Assembly: GCA_036346355.1 (NCBI GenBank)
Contig: CM070569.1
Coordinates: forward strand, 44,990,276 to 45,054,275
Source of the DNA: Rhipidocladum racemiflorum
Taxonomy: Eukaryota > Streptophyta > Magnoliopsida > Poales > Poaceae
DNA: 64,000 nucleotides
Reading direction: 5' to 3'
Part shown: positions 43,577 through 54,798 of the stretch, in pieces
Position numbering within the stretch: position 1 is the first letter of the stretch
Layout of the letters: every line of letters begins with the position of its first letter
The notes under the pieces: model-generated
What the model was told of the DNA's origin: nothing
The model's database searches: none
Seen by the model: the letters and a program-made list of their open reading frames with translations, nothing else
Position numbers and translations under genes: made by a program

Positions 43577-44277
43577 TATTATGTTGGTTCGTCTCCCTCC
43601 CTCCCTCCCTCTACAACCGGAGGTTCCCGTGAACTCGTCGCAGCCATCCGTCCCGCCATAGAAGATCCCGGCGTTGGAGTTGGAGAAGGTAATGTCTGAA
43701 TTTGCTAAATGTTTGAATCTGTTCCATAGCTATGGATCCATATGTGATGGATAGAAATATTAGTTACTCCTACATTTTTTGTGTGAAATTTCTTCATTCC
43801 CAACATGCATTAAGCACGTATGCTCAGACTGGAATGATCGTGAGGTTAGTATGAAAGCATAGCTAAGTTTTTTTTTTCTAGGAAAGTCCTCTGGTCTATA
43901 TTAGTTTTGTTTACTATTGTACTTGGTAAGGAGTTAGCGAGTACAAAAAAAAAAAAAACAAAAAAACAAAAAAAAAAAAACACACACACACACACACACA
44001 GCAAATTCGCCCACTGGACGCAGCCCAGTCCTAAAATCGGAGGAAGATAAGAGATTTCACAGTACACTTCACAGATACAAGGCTGGAATCGAATACAGCG
44101 AATTCGAGCCTCTCAGCAAATAATGGGCCTAATGGCCGGATACTAATGGGCCGGTAGATTTATCATAGAACCCAACAAACTTTACTCGGCGATGTCAAGC
44201 GATGTCGCAGTTGAAGTTCTCAACTCATTCCCAGTTCCCACGGCACAATAATAAGATACAGCTCCTTTGCTTTACTT
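43577..44277. other. Intergenic with A-rich and (CA)n tract
   Basis: (CCCT)n near 43591-43608; A-rich then CA-repeat tract at 43945-44000. Apart from these simple repeats no feature is recognised. Confidence 0.5.
43945..44000. repeat. Poly-A plus (CA)n tract
   Basis: Runs of A broken by single C, then about ten CA units. Likely length-unstable. Confidence 0.9.
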
Positions 44278-44508
44278 GGGTGCGTTTGGTTCGTGGGATG
44301 AGGTTGAATGGGATGGGATGGTCCTGTACCATTTGGTTCTATTATTTTGGGTGAACGAGATGGTTCAGCATCTAGAGGGAATATTCCTCAAAATTGTACC
44401 ACTTGGTCCGGGATGGGATGGTTCCATTCAAGCAACCAAACGCATGGATGAGCTTTTTCTTGAACCATCTCATACATGTACCCCTTGGTACAGGCAACCA
44501 AACACACC
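44278..44508. mobile_element. Short TIR element, superfamily unclear
   Basis: Left GGGTGCGTTTGGTT and right AACCAAACACACC are inverted copies. The interior contains further partial symmetry (GGTCCTGTACC / GGTACAGG). No target duplication was found. Confidence 0.55.
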
Positions 44509-44560
44509 ACATAGTTGCATCAGCCCATGCCGCCATCATATCTACCTCGTGCTCGTGCTA

Positions 44561-45147
44561 AGAGCAAATACAATAGTAAAATTCACTACAGAATAATAGT
44601 AAACTAAATTTAGTTTATATAATAACTATCTTTAAAGATTGTCTCTAGGTATTGTGTAATAACTATCTTTTCTTTCTTGTACATAAATAATCTATCTATG
44701 TTTATGTGCAAAGCTGGCTACTAAATAAAAGCCAGCCCTCTTCTCACTTTTCTCACTCATCTACATATGATAAAGTTGGTGTGCACATACTAATAATAAG
44801 CTAAGATGATCTTATTGTACGTGCCCTAATCATCTTCGCATCTCGTCCAACGATCATCATGGCTTCTTTCACCGCTTCAACAAGCCTCGTACGAGCAAGT
44901 AGAATAATGTCACCTCAGCTTACTGTTAGTCTGTACATGTCGGATTTGTCTTATATGGAAGAGTAAGAAAAGAGAAGAGAGCTGGCTATTATTTAGTAGC
45001 TAGCTTTATACGGGAACATAGATAGATTATTCATGTACAAGAAAAAGTATAGTTATTGCACAATATCTAAAAATAATTTTTAGGAACAATTATTATATAA
45101 GATGGCTTTTAATGTACTATTAATCTACAGTAGATTTCTGAGAGAAG
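44561..45147. mobile_element. Foldback MITE (GCTGGCTA...AAATAA family)
   Basis: The left arm (44561-44745) and right arm (about 44955-45147) are inverted copies. Examples are CTTGTACATAAATAATCTAT on the left with ATAGATTATTCATGTACAAG on the right, and GCTGGCTACTAAATAAAAGCC with GGCTATTATTTAGTAGCTAGC. The spacer is about 200 bp. Ends are decayed, so the boundaries are approximate. Confidence 0.7.
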
Positions 45148-45610
45148 AGGATATATACTTTGCGCAAGGTTGCCCCAATTAGATGCCAGAATCATCAGTA
45201 CAAGTATGATCTATAGGCATGCGCAGAACACTGAGGACATAACTATTTTAGAGTAAGTACAATAATAAAATCTAGATACTTTCACCGTTCTTTTTCCTCT
45301 AGTACCCTAATATGGCGACGTCTACTCTAACCTGTATACGGAGAACTATTCCTACTGGTACAAGACAAGGTGACTCTCTCTCACACACGCGCGCGGTAGT
45401 TTGGATTTTTCAAATAATCAGTTAGCCAGTTCACCAAGTTAATTTGAGTCGGTCCTACTAGCTAGTCTCCTGGGTAAGGGCCCGTCAGTGAGTATAACCT
45501 AACGTTTAGCGCGTGCCGTGCGTTTACTGAAGTGGAGTACTGTTGCTGCACGTAATTATTCGCCTCTCGGAACACATGGCGCGGACTGTTGAAGGAAATT
45601 TAGCCTCAGA
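45148..45610. other. Intergenic, no gene recognised
   Basis: AGAGTAAGTACAATAATAAAA near 45252 resembles the end of the foldback family at 44561. Otherwise featureless. Confidence 0.4.
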
Positions 45611-45857
45611 CTAGTAACATGCCCGTGCGTTGCTACGAAAAACAAAATTGATAACGAAAAATAAAGATTAAAACATAAAAAAATTATTTCAAAAAATCAA
45701 ATATCTATCTTTAACACTTCGTTTCTTGCGAAAGCTGGCTAATTAAAGCAACGCTTCGTTTCTTGCGTAGGGCAATTAAGCAGGGCAATTAAACGGCAAT
45801 TAATGATGTGGGAAGAACGGACCACTGCCACCAAGTGCTGCTTTAGAATAGTAGAGA
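45611..45857 (-). mobile_element. Small non-autonomous Helitron, opposite orientation to 29940
   Basis: Read on the minus strand it starts TCTCTACTATTC (45857) and ends GTTACTAG (45611), between A and T. Near the 3' end it has GCAACGCACGGGCATG, the typical grass Helitron end. It shares the AAGAAACGAAGCGTTGCTTTA-type core with 29940-30181. Confidence 0.85.
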
Positions 45858-48651
45858 TATGGAGCGAGTAGTCGGCACGCACTCAGCATGAGAAGAAAAC
45901 GAAGCGCGGGAAACACAACGCATGAAAACTATAGTCATCTTTACTAATATATAAATATAAGTTTAGGGTACTTATCTATTCTTCTTCTCCTCCTCCTCCC
46001 TAAGAAAAACAGTATATTGATATATTGACTATAAGATAAAAAAAAAAACCAAACGTATCTATCTCTTTTCACCCACACTCTCTCTTTTTGGTTGGACCAT
46101 TATCTGCCTCTCTCTTTCCGTGGCAACTGAAGGGTGTAATTTTATTTTTTATAAACACATAATATGATTTGATTATTTGGTAAGAATTATTTTTCTACTG
46201 TAACGTACGGATATTCGACTAAAATGTGCGAGTTAGCGACTAATAGTAACGAACGCAAATAATACACTAGTGCATGCTCGGTGATTCGCGACCGTCTGTT
46301 GTTGCGTGCAGAAACGAGTGTAGGACGCCTTTCACGTCCTTGGTGGGCACGATACAATCCATTTGTTTCCGCCTTAAACCCAAAACCAAACGACATATCC
46401 ATGGCATTTCTTTTAGCCGTATACAGGAATTTCGACGGCGAGAAAAGGATATATCCCCACCCACCTATGGTTACTCGGGTTCCTGGCCTTGTTGATGACT
46501 CCTCCCTACATCGAATTCGCCCTGGGGCATTGGATCTGGACGTCCAGGTTCAGAGGTGCGTCGTATTTGTAGTTTTGTACTTACCCGTTCTGCAATCAGC
46601 TTCAGCCTGCGCCGTTCGTTCTTAGGTTCGTTCGTCACTGACCCTGACAGGTGGGGCTCCTCCAATCAAACCGCACAATGGTGGAGATCTCTCGGCAGGA
46701 CCGGAGAAAACGACGCCTCTTCCAAGTTCCAATCATGCGGCCGGTCGTATTTAGGAACGGAAGCGGCGTCGTCCGGGAGATGAACATCGGACGGTTACTA
46801 TGCCTTGAGACTGTAGCTGTACCAGGAATAAAATGGCCAGAATTAGCCAAACCGGATCCGGAGCCACGGGAATAGAATGTGCTGCGAGCGGCTGTGCTGC
46901 CAAACAGTACTACTATTTTCGAGAAATTTTATAACGTACTATATTAATTATGTACGGTGAGCAGTAGAAATTAGATTTAACTATTGATTCGTTGATGATA
47001 TTTTTACCACTATATTATCAAAAAGAATGAATAAATATAACCTGATCTGTTTCATTGAACTGGGAAAAATAAACAGTGAAGTGAACAGTAGAAAAGGCCA
47101 ACTTTTAACCGCCTTTGCTTTCGGTTTCCAGGTGACAGCAGCCTTTCCCAAAGACAAGCATCGGTAGATCGGTAAATTAAGTGCGATAAAGTGGCAAATA
47201 CAGTCGCGATCCACTCCATGGGGCCCGCATGAGCACGACCCACCGGTCCGTGGGGCCGACCGCGTCAGATCGAATCGAGTGCTGTGCGCGGGGTGCTAAT
47301 GAAAGCGGAGCACGTGCACGCATGGGGGGACAAGGCACGTTTGATAGGGTACCACCACGCACCACCGCAGCCACGGATTTCTTGTGTGGTTCCCGTGGGT
47401 CGTGCGGGTGGCGACTAACTGTACATTGTTTATATATTTATTATCGTTAATCCAGAGGTATATTTGAATTTAGCAGCTATTATATACAATTATAATTTAC
47501 TTTATACAATAGTATATGACTAATTCTATTTCTATCACTACTCTATAGCATCCGATCCTTATTTCCGGGAGGTTTCCCGGTCGGAGGGCTGTCCACGTGT
47601 CATTTCACCGTTTTTGCTAAAGTCCCTCTATTTTCCTTTAAATTATGGATATGTTCCTGCAAATTACAAAAAGGTCATCTGTGATTTGTTGTGAGGGTAA
47701 GAAAAATATTTCCAAAATAGCGTTTAGGTCCCTCGCTCATTACTTTATGAAAAAATCTCCCGTTAAATAAAAATATCGAATGAGCCTTTTTCTAATTTTT
47801 CGCTCAGGTCCAAAAAAATTATAAATAGATCCTCGTTCTCTGGAAAAAAAAAACACAAATTCGTTTTTCGTTCACGTGCGGAGCGTGCGCCACGCTTATC
47901 GACCTAGTAGAATATATAGAGCTTCACATCAAACTCTAATCATGTTATTCGATACTGGTGACCAAGGAACAGGTGAATTATTATTATTATACTATATTAT
48001 CTGTTGGTATGCGCTAGGTTAAAAACACATCAAATTTTCTTGCGGATGATCTTGACCCTAAATGCAATTAAATCCGGCAAAAAAAAAAAATGAAAATCCA
48101 GTAAAAAAACATCAAAATTTCGATCGAAATCGTCGAGATTTGAGTAGGCACTATAGCACCCGGGCGAGATTTTGAATCTAGAAGAATCCAAAATCCAAAA
48201 TATCTATCAGATATCCGAAATATCGCTGAGATTTAGATACATAGTTTAAACGCATGCACGAGCTGCGCTGCTCACACCAAAAACATGCCACGTGGCAGGC
48301 AAGCAAAACTAATATGTAGGAGAACCATAAACTAGTGATCCAATTGAATATTACAGGGGAACACACGATGGCAACACGTGTCGGTTGTAAAACGCCCGAA
48401 ACTAATTTTACCGGCTGGATTCGATTCTGTTACTGAGTACATTACCAGTAACAAGTAAGTAACGCTCGGTGGCTAAACTTGAGGATTCCGTAAGTAGTAC
48501 GCACCCGGGTTTAGCAAACTTTTTACTGCGTACGGATGCAATTACAGCAGCTTTGCTTTTACCCTATCCCTATGTAATTACGCCCAGCGCTGTTGAACCA
48601 CCGATCGATTTGATAGTGCTGCCTGCGAAAGCATATTTCTTTCTTCTTAAG
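45858..48651. other. Long intergenic stretch, no gene recognised
   Basis: 46280-46880 and 47200-47420 are GC-richer with overlapping short ORFs (for example 46281-46625) but no domain, splice pattern or conserved motif was recognised. 48110-48240 has CGAAAT/ATATCG words similar to the repeats near 39300 and 41500. Confidence 0.4.
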
Positions 48652-48653
48652 TA

Positions 48654-48934
48654 CTCCCCGTTCTAAAATATAAGGCGTATTTTGCTTGGGCACAAGAATT
48701 AAGGAACGCATGAAACCAACAAATGATAAAAGTGAATGACCTTAGTGTTCATGATGTTAATGTCTTGGGAATAAGAGAGATAATAGTTGTGTGGGTATTT
48801 ATTCATAAATGTTGAAGAAAGGAAAGATTAATGAGGGTAACAAAAGAGAAAAGAGCAAAAAAACTGCATGCATATCTTATATTTTGAAACAAGATAGCAA
48901 AAAGCATAGACCTTATATTTTAGAACTGAGGGAA
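48654..48934. mobile_element. Stowaway-type MITE
   Basis: Starts CTCCCCGTTCTAAAATATAA and ends TTATATTTTAGAACTGAGGG (inverted), with TA at 48652-48653 and 48935-48936. 281 bp, AT-rich. Confidence 0.85.
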
Positions 48935-48936
48935 TA

Positions 48937-49195
48937 CTACATTCGTTTTACAATGTTTGTAGTTTAAGTTAAATTCACACAAAATAAGGAGACGTGAAAA
49001 ATAACTTATCTATCCTCATTTAATTCATCATCTTTGCGATTAATGAAGGGTGGCTGAACAGATTAGCTAAAGAGATGGTTGCATTGATGAAGGATACAAA
49101 GATCATGTTGCCTCTAAAATTGCATTGTTATGTGAGAACTTCATTTGATAAAATTTTTGAATGCTAGAACTACAACCATTGTGAAACAGAGGGAG
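48937..49195. mobile_element. Second Stowaway-type MITE, abutting the first
   Basis: Left CTACATTCGTTTTACAATG and right CATTGTGAAACAGAGGGAG are inverted copies, with TGTAGTTT/AACTACAA also paired. It shares the TA at 48935-48936 with its neighbour; the outer TA has become TG. Confidence 0.7.
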
Positions 49196-49336
49196 TGCGT
49201 TTTTTTATTTATCATGATCTCCAAAATATGATTTTTTTATTGTTGTTTTTGTAACTTTATTTTATTATATACTAATAAAATTATAGTATTAGAAAATATT
49301 TTTAACAACAAATATATAGCAAATCTAGATAATACT

Positions 49337-50224
49337 TGTCGGCGTTTCGTACACCTGCAATACGAATTTTTGGTTAGTGTGGGTCGCGCGCTCCCTCCTC
49401 CCGAATGGTCGACTCAAGGAGCCAAGGATTTATACTGGTTCAGGCTGAAAGTCCCTACTCCAGTTCGTGCTGCGGGTTTTTTTACTGCTTCTGGGAGCAA
49501 ATCGGCGTGAGATATTACAAGCGGGGGAAAACGGTCTTCGGTGTTTAATTCCTCACTTGATCGATCCCCCCTCCCCAGGGCCCTGCCTCTCCTTATATAG
49601 ACGGAAAAGAGGCAGGTTACATGGGAGTTTGGCGAGGAAAAGTGGGGTAGAGTCTCTCATGTCTCGAAGTCCGTTCTTGGGTCTTGTCGCCCGACCGGCC
49701 CTTACGTCCTCCACGCCGGGCAGAAAGACTAGTCGAGGGAGTTGATTCCAGGTCAGGTTGGGACAGTGATGTACTGCTTAGTTCGCCGAGGGGTGCTGAC
49801 GCAGTGGTTTTTTGACTTTGGTGTCCCCTGCCAGAGGGCGCGTCATCTGGTTATATGTCAGACGGATGGGACCGGAGCTCAACTTCGTGCGGCTCCCCTA
49901 CTGCCTTGGGAAGGGACGATCTACCCCCGCAAGGGCGTCTCGAACGTCGTGCCAGCGGGGTAGACGGCCAACTCCCGGTGTGGGCCCCGATGTCGCAGTC
50001 GTTGGTGGAGACGATCTCCTCTGGGTCAAAGTCGTAGGTGTCCCGACCCAAGGAGGTCAGGGCCTGACGGGCACCCCGATGAAGGAGGTCGGAGCGTCTG
50101 AGCCCTGGTCGGGGGGCGGGGCTCCCTTGCTGCCCAGCGCGGGCCTGTTGGTCGGGGCTGGGCTCGAAACGGCCCAATTGCTCACTCAGGCTGCTTGGGG
50201 TACCCGTGGTATGAGTATTCGTCA
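49337..50224 (+). mobile_element. Solo LTR of a gypsy-like retrotransposon
   Basis: 888 bp starting TGTCGGCGTTTCG and ending GAGTATTCGTCA, flanked by ATACT on both sides (49332-49336 and 50225-50229). A TATATAG box at 49594-49600 supports plus orientation. No internal sequence or second LTR is present, which fits LTR-LTR recombination. GC-rich ORFs inside it are not genes. The TGTCGGCGTTTCG start resembles LTRs of grass gypsy families; the family is not assigned. Confidence 0.88.
49594..49600 (+). promoter_or_regulatory. TATA box of the solo LTR
   Basis: TATATAG follows a C-rich stretch inside the solo LTR and could still initiate transcription into the flank. Confidence 0.55.
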
Positions 50225-50496
50225 ATACTAAATATATTAGAGATCAAAACTTTACGCAGAGTTCTGGTCACCCAAAAAGAACTAATAGTGAAACAGATGG
50301 TGTACGTTTTTTTTTATTTATCATGATCTCCAAAATATGGTTTTTTATTGTTATTTTTGTAACTTTATTTTATTATATACTAATAAAATTATGGTATTAG
50401 AAAATATTTTTGACAACAAATCTAGATAATACTAAATATTATTAGCGATCAAAACTTTACGCAGAGTTCAGGTCACTCGAAAAAGAACTAATAGTG

Positions 50497-51430
50497 CAGC
50501 ACGCAACTAGAAAGGAGCAGCGAATGAAGCAAGAGTTTGCCCTTTTCTAGCCCTATTTCTCCCATTTTTTTAATACAAATCTAGCTTTCTCCTCTTATTT
50601 TTTTTTGAGATCTTACTCTTTCTTCTAGCTCACTTTTATATTTGTTTTCAAATATAGCTTTCCCATATATTTTTTCTCTCCAGATTTAACCTTTTTCTCA
50701 CCGCAGTGCAGTCGGGCCGGTGCCACGGTTGGGGAGCACCGGGCTGTTGTGGTGGTAGAAAAGCACAAGAGGTGAGTGGGAGAGCGTGGCAGGCGGCCGG
50801 GTAGCACGGACACGGCCGTCGCGGACAGGGAGCGGGAGCGAAATGCCGCGGACGGGGAGCGTAGGAAGGGATCAGGTGTGCAAAAGCTCAGGAAGCGTCG
50901 CAGGCTTAACAGCTGACGCTGGGCCCCAGCTTCCCGGGGAGGTCTCAACTCCTGTCCTGGGCGCAACCAGGGAAGGTCTCAACTCCTGTCTCCGGCTTGT
51001 CTCCGGCTTGCCCGTTGCTCTACTCTCGCCCGTCGAACTATTCCCACTGACACACGGGGTCATTCAGAAACCGGGCCTAGTTTCCGTGTGCGCTAGCTGT
51101 CGGCACGCGGGTGTCGAGCGAGGACAGGTCAAGGCACGAAATCGCGTGCGCGCAGGTGGCTACTCGCCGCGGCGCGTGGGCGAACTCACGCATCCACCCA
51201 CTTCCATCGCGTTTTTATTGCTCGTTGTATACTCCTACATGTGTTCGCGGACCAGCCTTTTAAGTTTTGTTTTCAAATCCATATTATTTTGTAATTTTAA
51301 AGTAATTATTATTTTTATACACTTCCTCTTTGACAATTTTTAATGTTATTTAATATCATAGATTAGCATAAGATATACCATCAAAAATATAAAAAAAAGA
51401 GTAATGTAGATTTTGGCATGTATCTGGATG
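50497..51430. other. No recognised gene; GC-rich patch
   Basis: 50786-51343 is open on the plus strand (185 residues) and 50966-50625 on the minus strand, but neither shows a domain. The plus frame ends in a hydrophobic run from AT-rich DNA. GGTCTCAACTCCTGTC occurs twice at about 50942-50987. Confidence 0.4.
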
Positions 51431-51440
51431 GAGATATAAG

Positions 51441-51607
51441 GAATTTTTTTTTTATAGAAATAATATGCCAAAGTAAAAATTTACAGAAATACCTAACTGC
51501 CGTTATTTGAATCGACGATAGATCTCGTCAATTAAAACGATGACAGAGAGACGTGGGTATTTTTACAGATTTTTGTTTCAGCACATTATTTCTATAAAAA
51601 AAAATTC
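51441..51607. mobile_element. Mutator-like MITE with 10-bp flanking repeat
   Basis: 167 bp. GAATTTTTTTTTTATAGAAA at the left pairs with the inverted right end (TTTCTATAAAAAAAAATTC), and the pairing extends about 50 bp. GAGATATAAG flanks both sides (51431-51440 and 51608-51617), close to the 9-10 bp duplication of Mutator-like elements. Confidence 0.78.
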
Positions 51608-51617
51608 GAGATATAAG

Positions 51618-52127
51618 AACCCGTAAAAATCTGAATGAATGAACGTTGGATTCGAACAAAGCCAGAGCCCCAGTTTGGTTTGTTCAGTAGTGCTGGGAAT
51701 TTTTTTTTTCTTAATCAACGTTCACAGGAATCATATGACGTCACGCGAAAGAATTGTATTGTACTTCCGTCGCAGGACATTTTCTTCATGGAAAAATGTA
51801 CCTGGAAATGCACGAATGACTCAGCAGACTCACTCAGTCCATTATAGTACCGTAAAACTACTCTATTTCTCAAAATTTCAGACAGTGTCCGCGCAAAAAA
51901 GAACAAAAACCAGGTCGATGTCTTAACCTCGCAAATGGGGGGAAACGACTGACTAAATTGACTGAGAAAAAAAAGAACATGGCTCGGTATATGGTCGCAA
52001 TTCGCGGTGGCTCTCATCGGTCAAGCTTTGGTTCGATTGGGCACGTTGCATATTTTTTTTATTTGATTCTTACATGAATGAAATTATATTTTTAGTCCTC
52101 TTCATTTTTAACACCTCGTCGACACAC
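51618..52127. other. Intergenic, no gene recognised
   Basis: Short overlapping ORFs only. It ends with the target duplication CACAC (52123-52127) of the following retrotransposon. Confidence 0.45.
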
Positions 52128-54647
52128 TGTAACACCCAAATTTTTTACCCATTTAATTATTAATTCCTGTGATTTTATTTGTTTATTTGTAAAAAAATTT
52201 TTTTGGAAAATTTCACTGTTCCTTTGGGCCGGCTGAAGCAGCCCATATTCTCAACTGAAGCAGCACGTGCCCCTTTCTTCAACCTCTAGACCTTCTCACT
52301 CCTTGTCCACCATTATTGCTTCTAGCAAAGCTTCAAAGAATCATTACCTCCTGCCGTTTCTCCTCCTTGGTGGTGCTTTAATTCCCAATATCATCGCCAA
52401 ACTCCACTAGCCACTCCGGCCATCAAATCCCATTTCGCGCGCAAGAAACCGGCGCCGGCCGCCGCGATTCCCGCGTCCGTTGCCGTCGCTTCGCCATCCC
52501 ATGGCCCTTTAAAAGGTGAGCACCGGATCCGCAACGCAAAGTTGAATCCATTCCACACCCTCCCAAGTCCTCCCGTTAGCTCGTGTGGCCGCACTAAGCA
52601 AAGAACAGAAGCTCTGCCATTGTTGGCCACTGCGTCCTCGCCGTGTCGCCGTCGCCTCGGATTGCCTTCCCCAATTCCGGTTGCATCACTGTCGCAAGGT
52701 TGCCCTCTTCCAAAACCCCCAATTAAGTTTGCATTTGGTCTCTAAATCAAAGATGATTTAGTCGCTTGGGTTCTTGTGGCCGCCGTTCTGTTTTTGTGAG
52801 ATTTGCACTGCCACTGGCCATCGGATGCTGTAGCTAACCACGTCGGCAGGTTCGCTGCTCCACGCTGCGGCCGGCCGAGCTGACCTTTCCGTTTCTTTTC
52901 CTTTGCCCAGGCGCCATGACCATGAAAAGTGAAGCTCTGTCTCGACCATGTGCATACCAGTACTAGCCAGCAGGTCACGTCGTTTCGCTCTTGGGCATGT
53001 CCAGAACTAACTAGTTAGTCACTTGAAGGCAAAAGCCAATGCTAGTCACGTGTAGACCAAAAGCAATCTCAATACCACCCTATCCTACACATACACATTC
53101 CAAGTAAACACGTTTTTCCTTTCTAGAAATTTTAAAATTCTAAATTTTATTTATTTGTTGTCCTGGTAGTTTATTGAATTTACTTTAGATTTATTTGATC
53201 TTTTGCGCTTGTTGCAACGTATAGATTACGGAGATTCGGACGAGTTCACGATGAATCGACTGAGCATCTACCCTACGAACCAGGCAAGTTGCATGTCTTG
53301 ACCCTATTTGATCCCAGTTTTTTTATTATTATTATTCTACTTTATTTTAAATGTATTTGCATGCGATAATTTTATTAAAGTTAGTTTAAACCCAATTTAA
53401 AATGCATAGTTATACCCTATTTGATTATGACCTCATTTGTAAATTTGATTCCAATATGCCGTTGAAACCCTAAGATCGAAGTAGATAAATGAGGGTTATG
53501 TAATCAAATATTTGCTTAGACTTGCTTAGACCCAAAAAATTTATAAAGTTGGGAATTGTTGCCAAATAAAAATTTATTGAGATAAAATTTTCTTTGTTGT
53601 GATTCAAGAAGTTGTATGAAAATAAAAATGTGGGTTTAGACTGGGCGAGATTGGTTGTCAGGTGGGTGCAAGAAGCACATGAGTTGGGTTTGTGGAAAGC
53701 TCGCCTAGTCAGTTAAGGACCGGTCTGAGTTTCGCTGAATGTAAAGCTTAACCGTACTACCACAAGTGCAGTATGGGACAGACACTGCCAACTAATTTGC
53801 AAAGTCCCAATGTCAGTCGTGCCTTTGGCTGTTTGAGTGGCGCAAGAGGGGGCTTCTAGACTGGGCGGTTTAACCCTACTAGCGGTGAAACCTCAGCGAG
53901 GTGGGACTGCTTGGGACAGCGCATTGTAAAGGCCTTGTCACGATCTCTCTGCCACACACCTAAGGAAGTGTGTTTTGGCGCAAGGAGACGATCATGTCAT
54001 GTGGGTAAAGTTGTACAAACTCTGCAGAGTGTAAAACTAATCGATTAGCCGCGCCCGCGGTCATGGGCATGCTGAGCAAGCCATTCCCAGACTAGATCTT
54101 AAGATTTTAAAAGAATGATTTCAAAAGGTGATTTGGTGGATTAACTCCTTAGGGTAAAATTGGTGTGGCTCCAGGATGGATTCCTGTGTGAAAAATTATT
54201 TCAAAGAAAATATTTCCTTACTAAAAATATGCCATTGAAAAATTACTTACGATACTGAAAAGTTTGCTTTGAGCAAAAACATAACCATATAGCCTTCTCT
54301 TGTTACCCCTTCATTAAAATGCATCTCCCGTGTAACTTGCGGAGTACTCTTTGTACTCACCCTTGCTTATTCTGTTGTTTTCGGAGGAGGAGTTTTACGT
54401 TGGTGAGGACCAAGGCGTCTAAGCTTTTTCCCGATCGATTGCCTGTGGCAACTCAATTGGGCTATTACTATTATGCTTCGCTGAAATTTCTTTTTGTTTG
54501 AGCTGCGTGCCATGCTTAATGTAAACTTTGACTATTAATAATAAACGCGATGGATATGTTTTGCTATCATTTTCTTTGTGTGTACTAGCTTTTCTGGACT
54601 AGTACAGAATACCTGAAGGATTTGGAATTGTTTTTCCTGGTCCGACA
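52128..54647 (+). mobile_element. 5' LTR of element 2
   Basis: 2,520 bp, TGTAACACCCAAATTTTTTA at the start and GGTCCGACA at the end. It shares nearly all sequence with 60062-62602; an incidental 79-residue minus-strand translation at 52391-52630 is identical to that at 60322-60561. A TTTAAAAGG at 52507-52515 is a possible core promoter. Confidence 0.95.
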
Positions 54648-54650
54648 AAG

Positions 54651-54664
54651 TGGTATCAGAGCCA
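54651..54664 (+). other. Primer-binding site, initiator-Met tRNA
   Basis: TGGTATCAGAGCCA three bases after the LTR end. It matches the usual plant initiator-Met primer site. Confidence 0.92.
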
Positions 54665-54798
54665 TATCGACTGTAGGACGTGGCCATAGACGGGTTGGAC
54701 CTTAAGGAATTAAATTCGAAAATTATTAAGTTCAAAAACTTCTTGTACACTCGACTATTCGACTTTTCCAAATGTTGATTTCTTTTGAAATGTTGTAG

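Larger units (their letters stand above)
49181..50496. repeat. Tandem duplication of about 210 bp, first copy split by a solo LTR
   Basis: Copy 1 runs 49181-49336 plus 50230-50288; copy 2 runs 50289-50496. Both begin GTGAAACAGA and share TTTATTTATCATGATCTCC, TATACTAATAAAATTAT, AAATCTAGATAATACT and AAACTTTACGCAGAGTTC. Copy 2 has no LTR. Confidence 0.88.

Noticed and set aside
46281..46875. Overlapping ORFs in a GC-richer patch as a possible gene
   Set aside because: No domain, no consistent frame and no splice pattern; kept as unannotated.
49812..50231. 139-residue ORF and its minus-strand shadow
   Set aside because: Inside the solo LTR; GC-rich non-coding sequence.
50786..51343. 185-residue plus-strand ORF
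   Set aside because: GC-rich start and AT-rich hydrophobic end, no domain, no splice or start context, and a long minus-strand frame overlaps it.
52391..52745. Conserved ORFs shared with 60322-60679
   Set aside because: Their identity only reflects the two LTRs of element 2; there is no coding evidence.
54647..54665. Possible tRNA gene from the TGGTATCAGAGCC sequence
   Set aside because: It is the primer-binding site directly after an LTR; no cloverleaf can be formed around it. No tRNA or rRNA gene was seen in the window.
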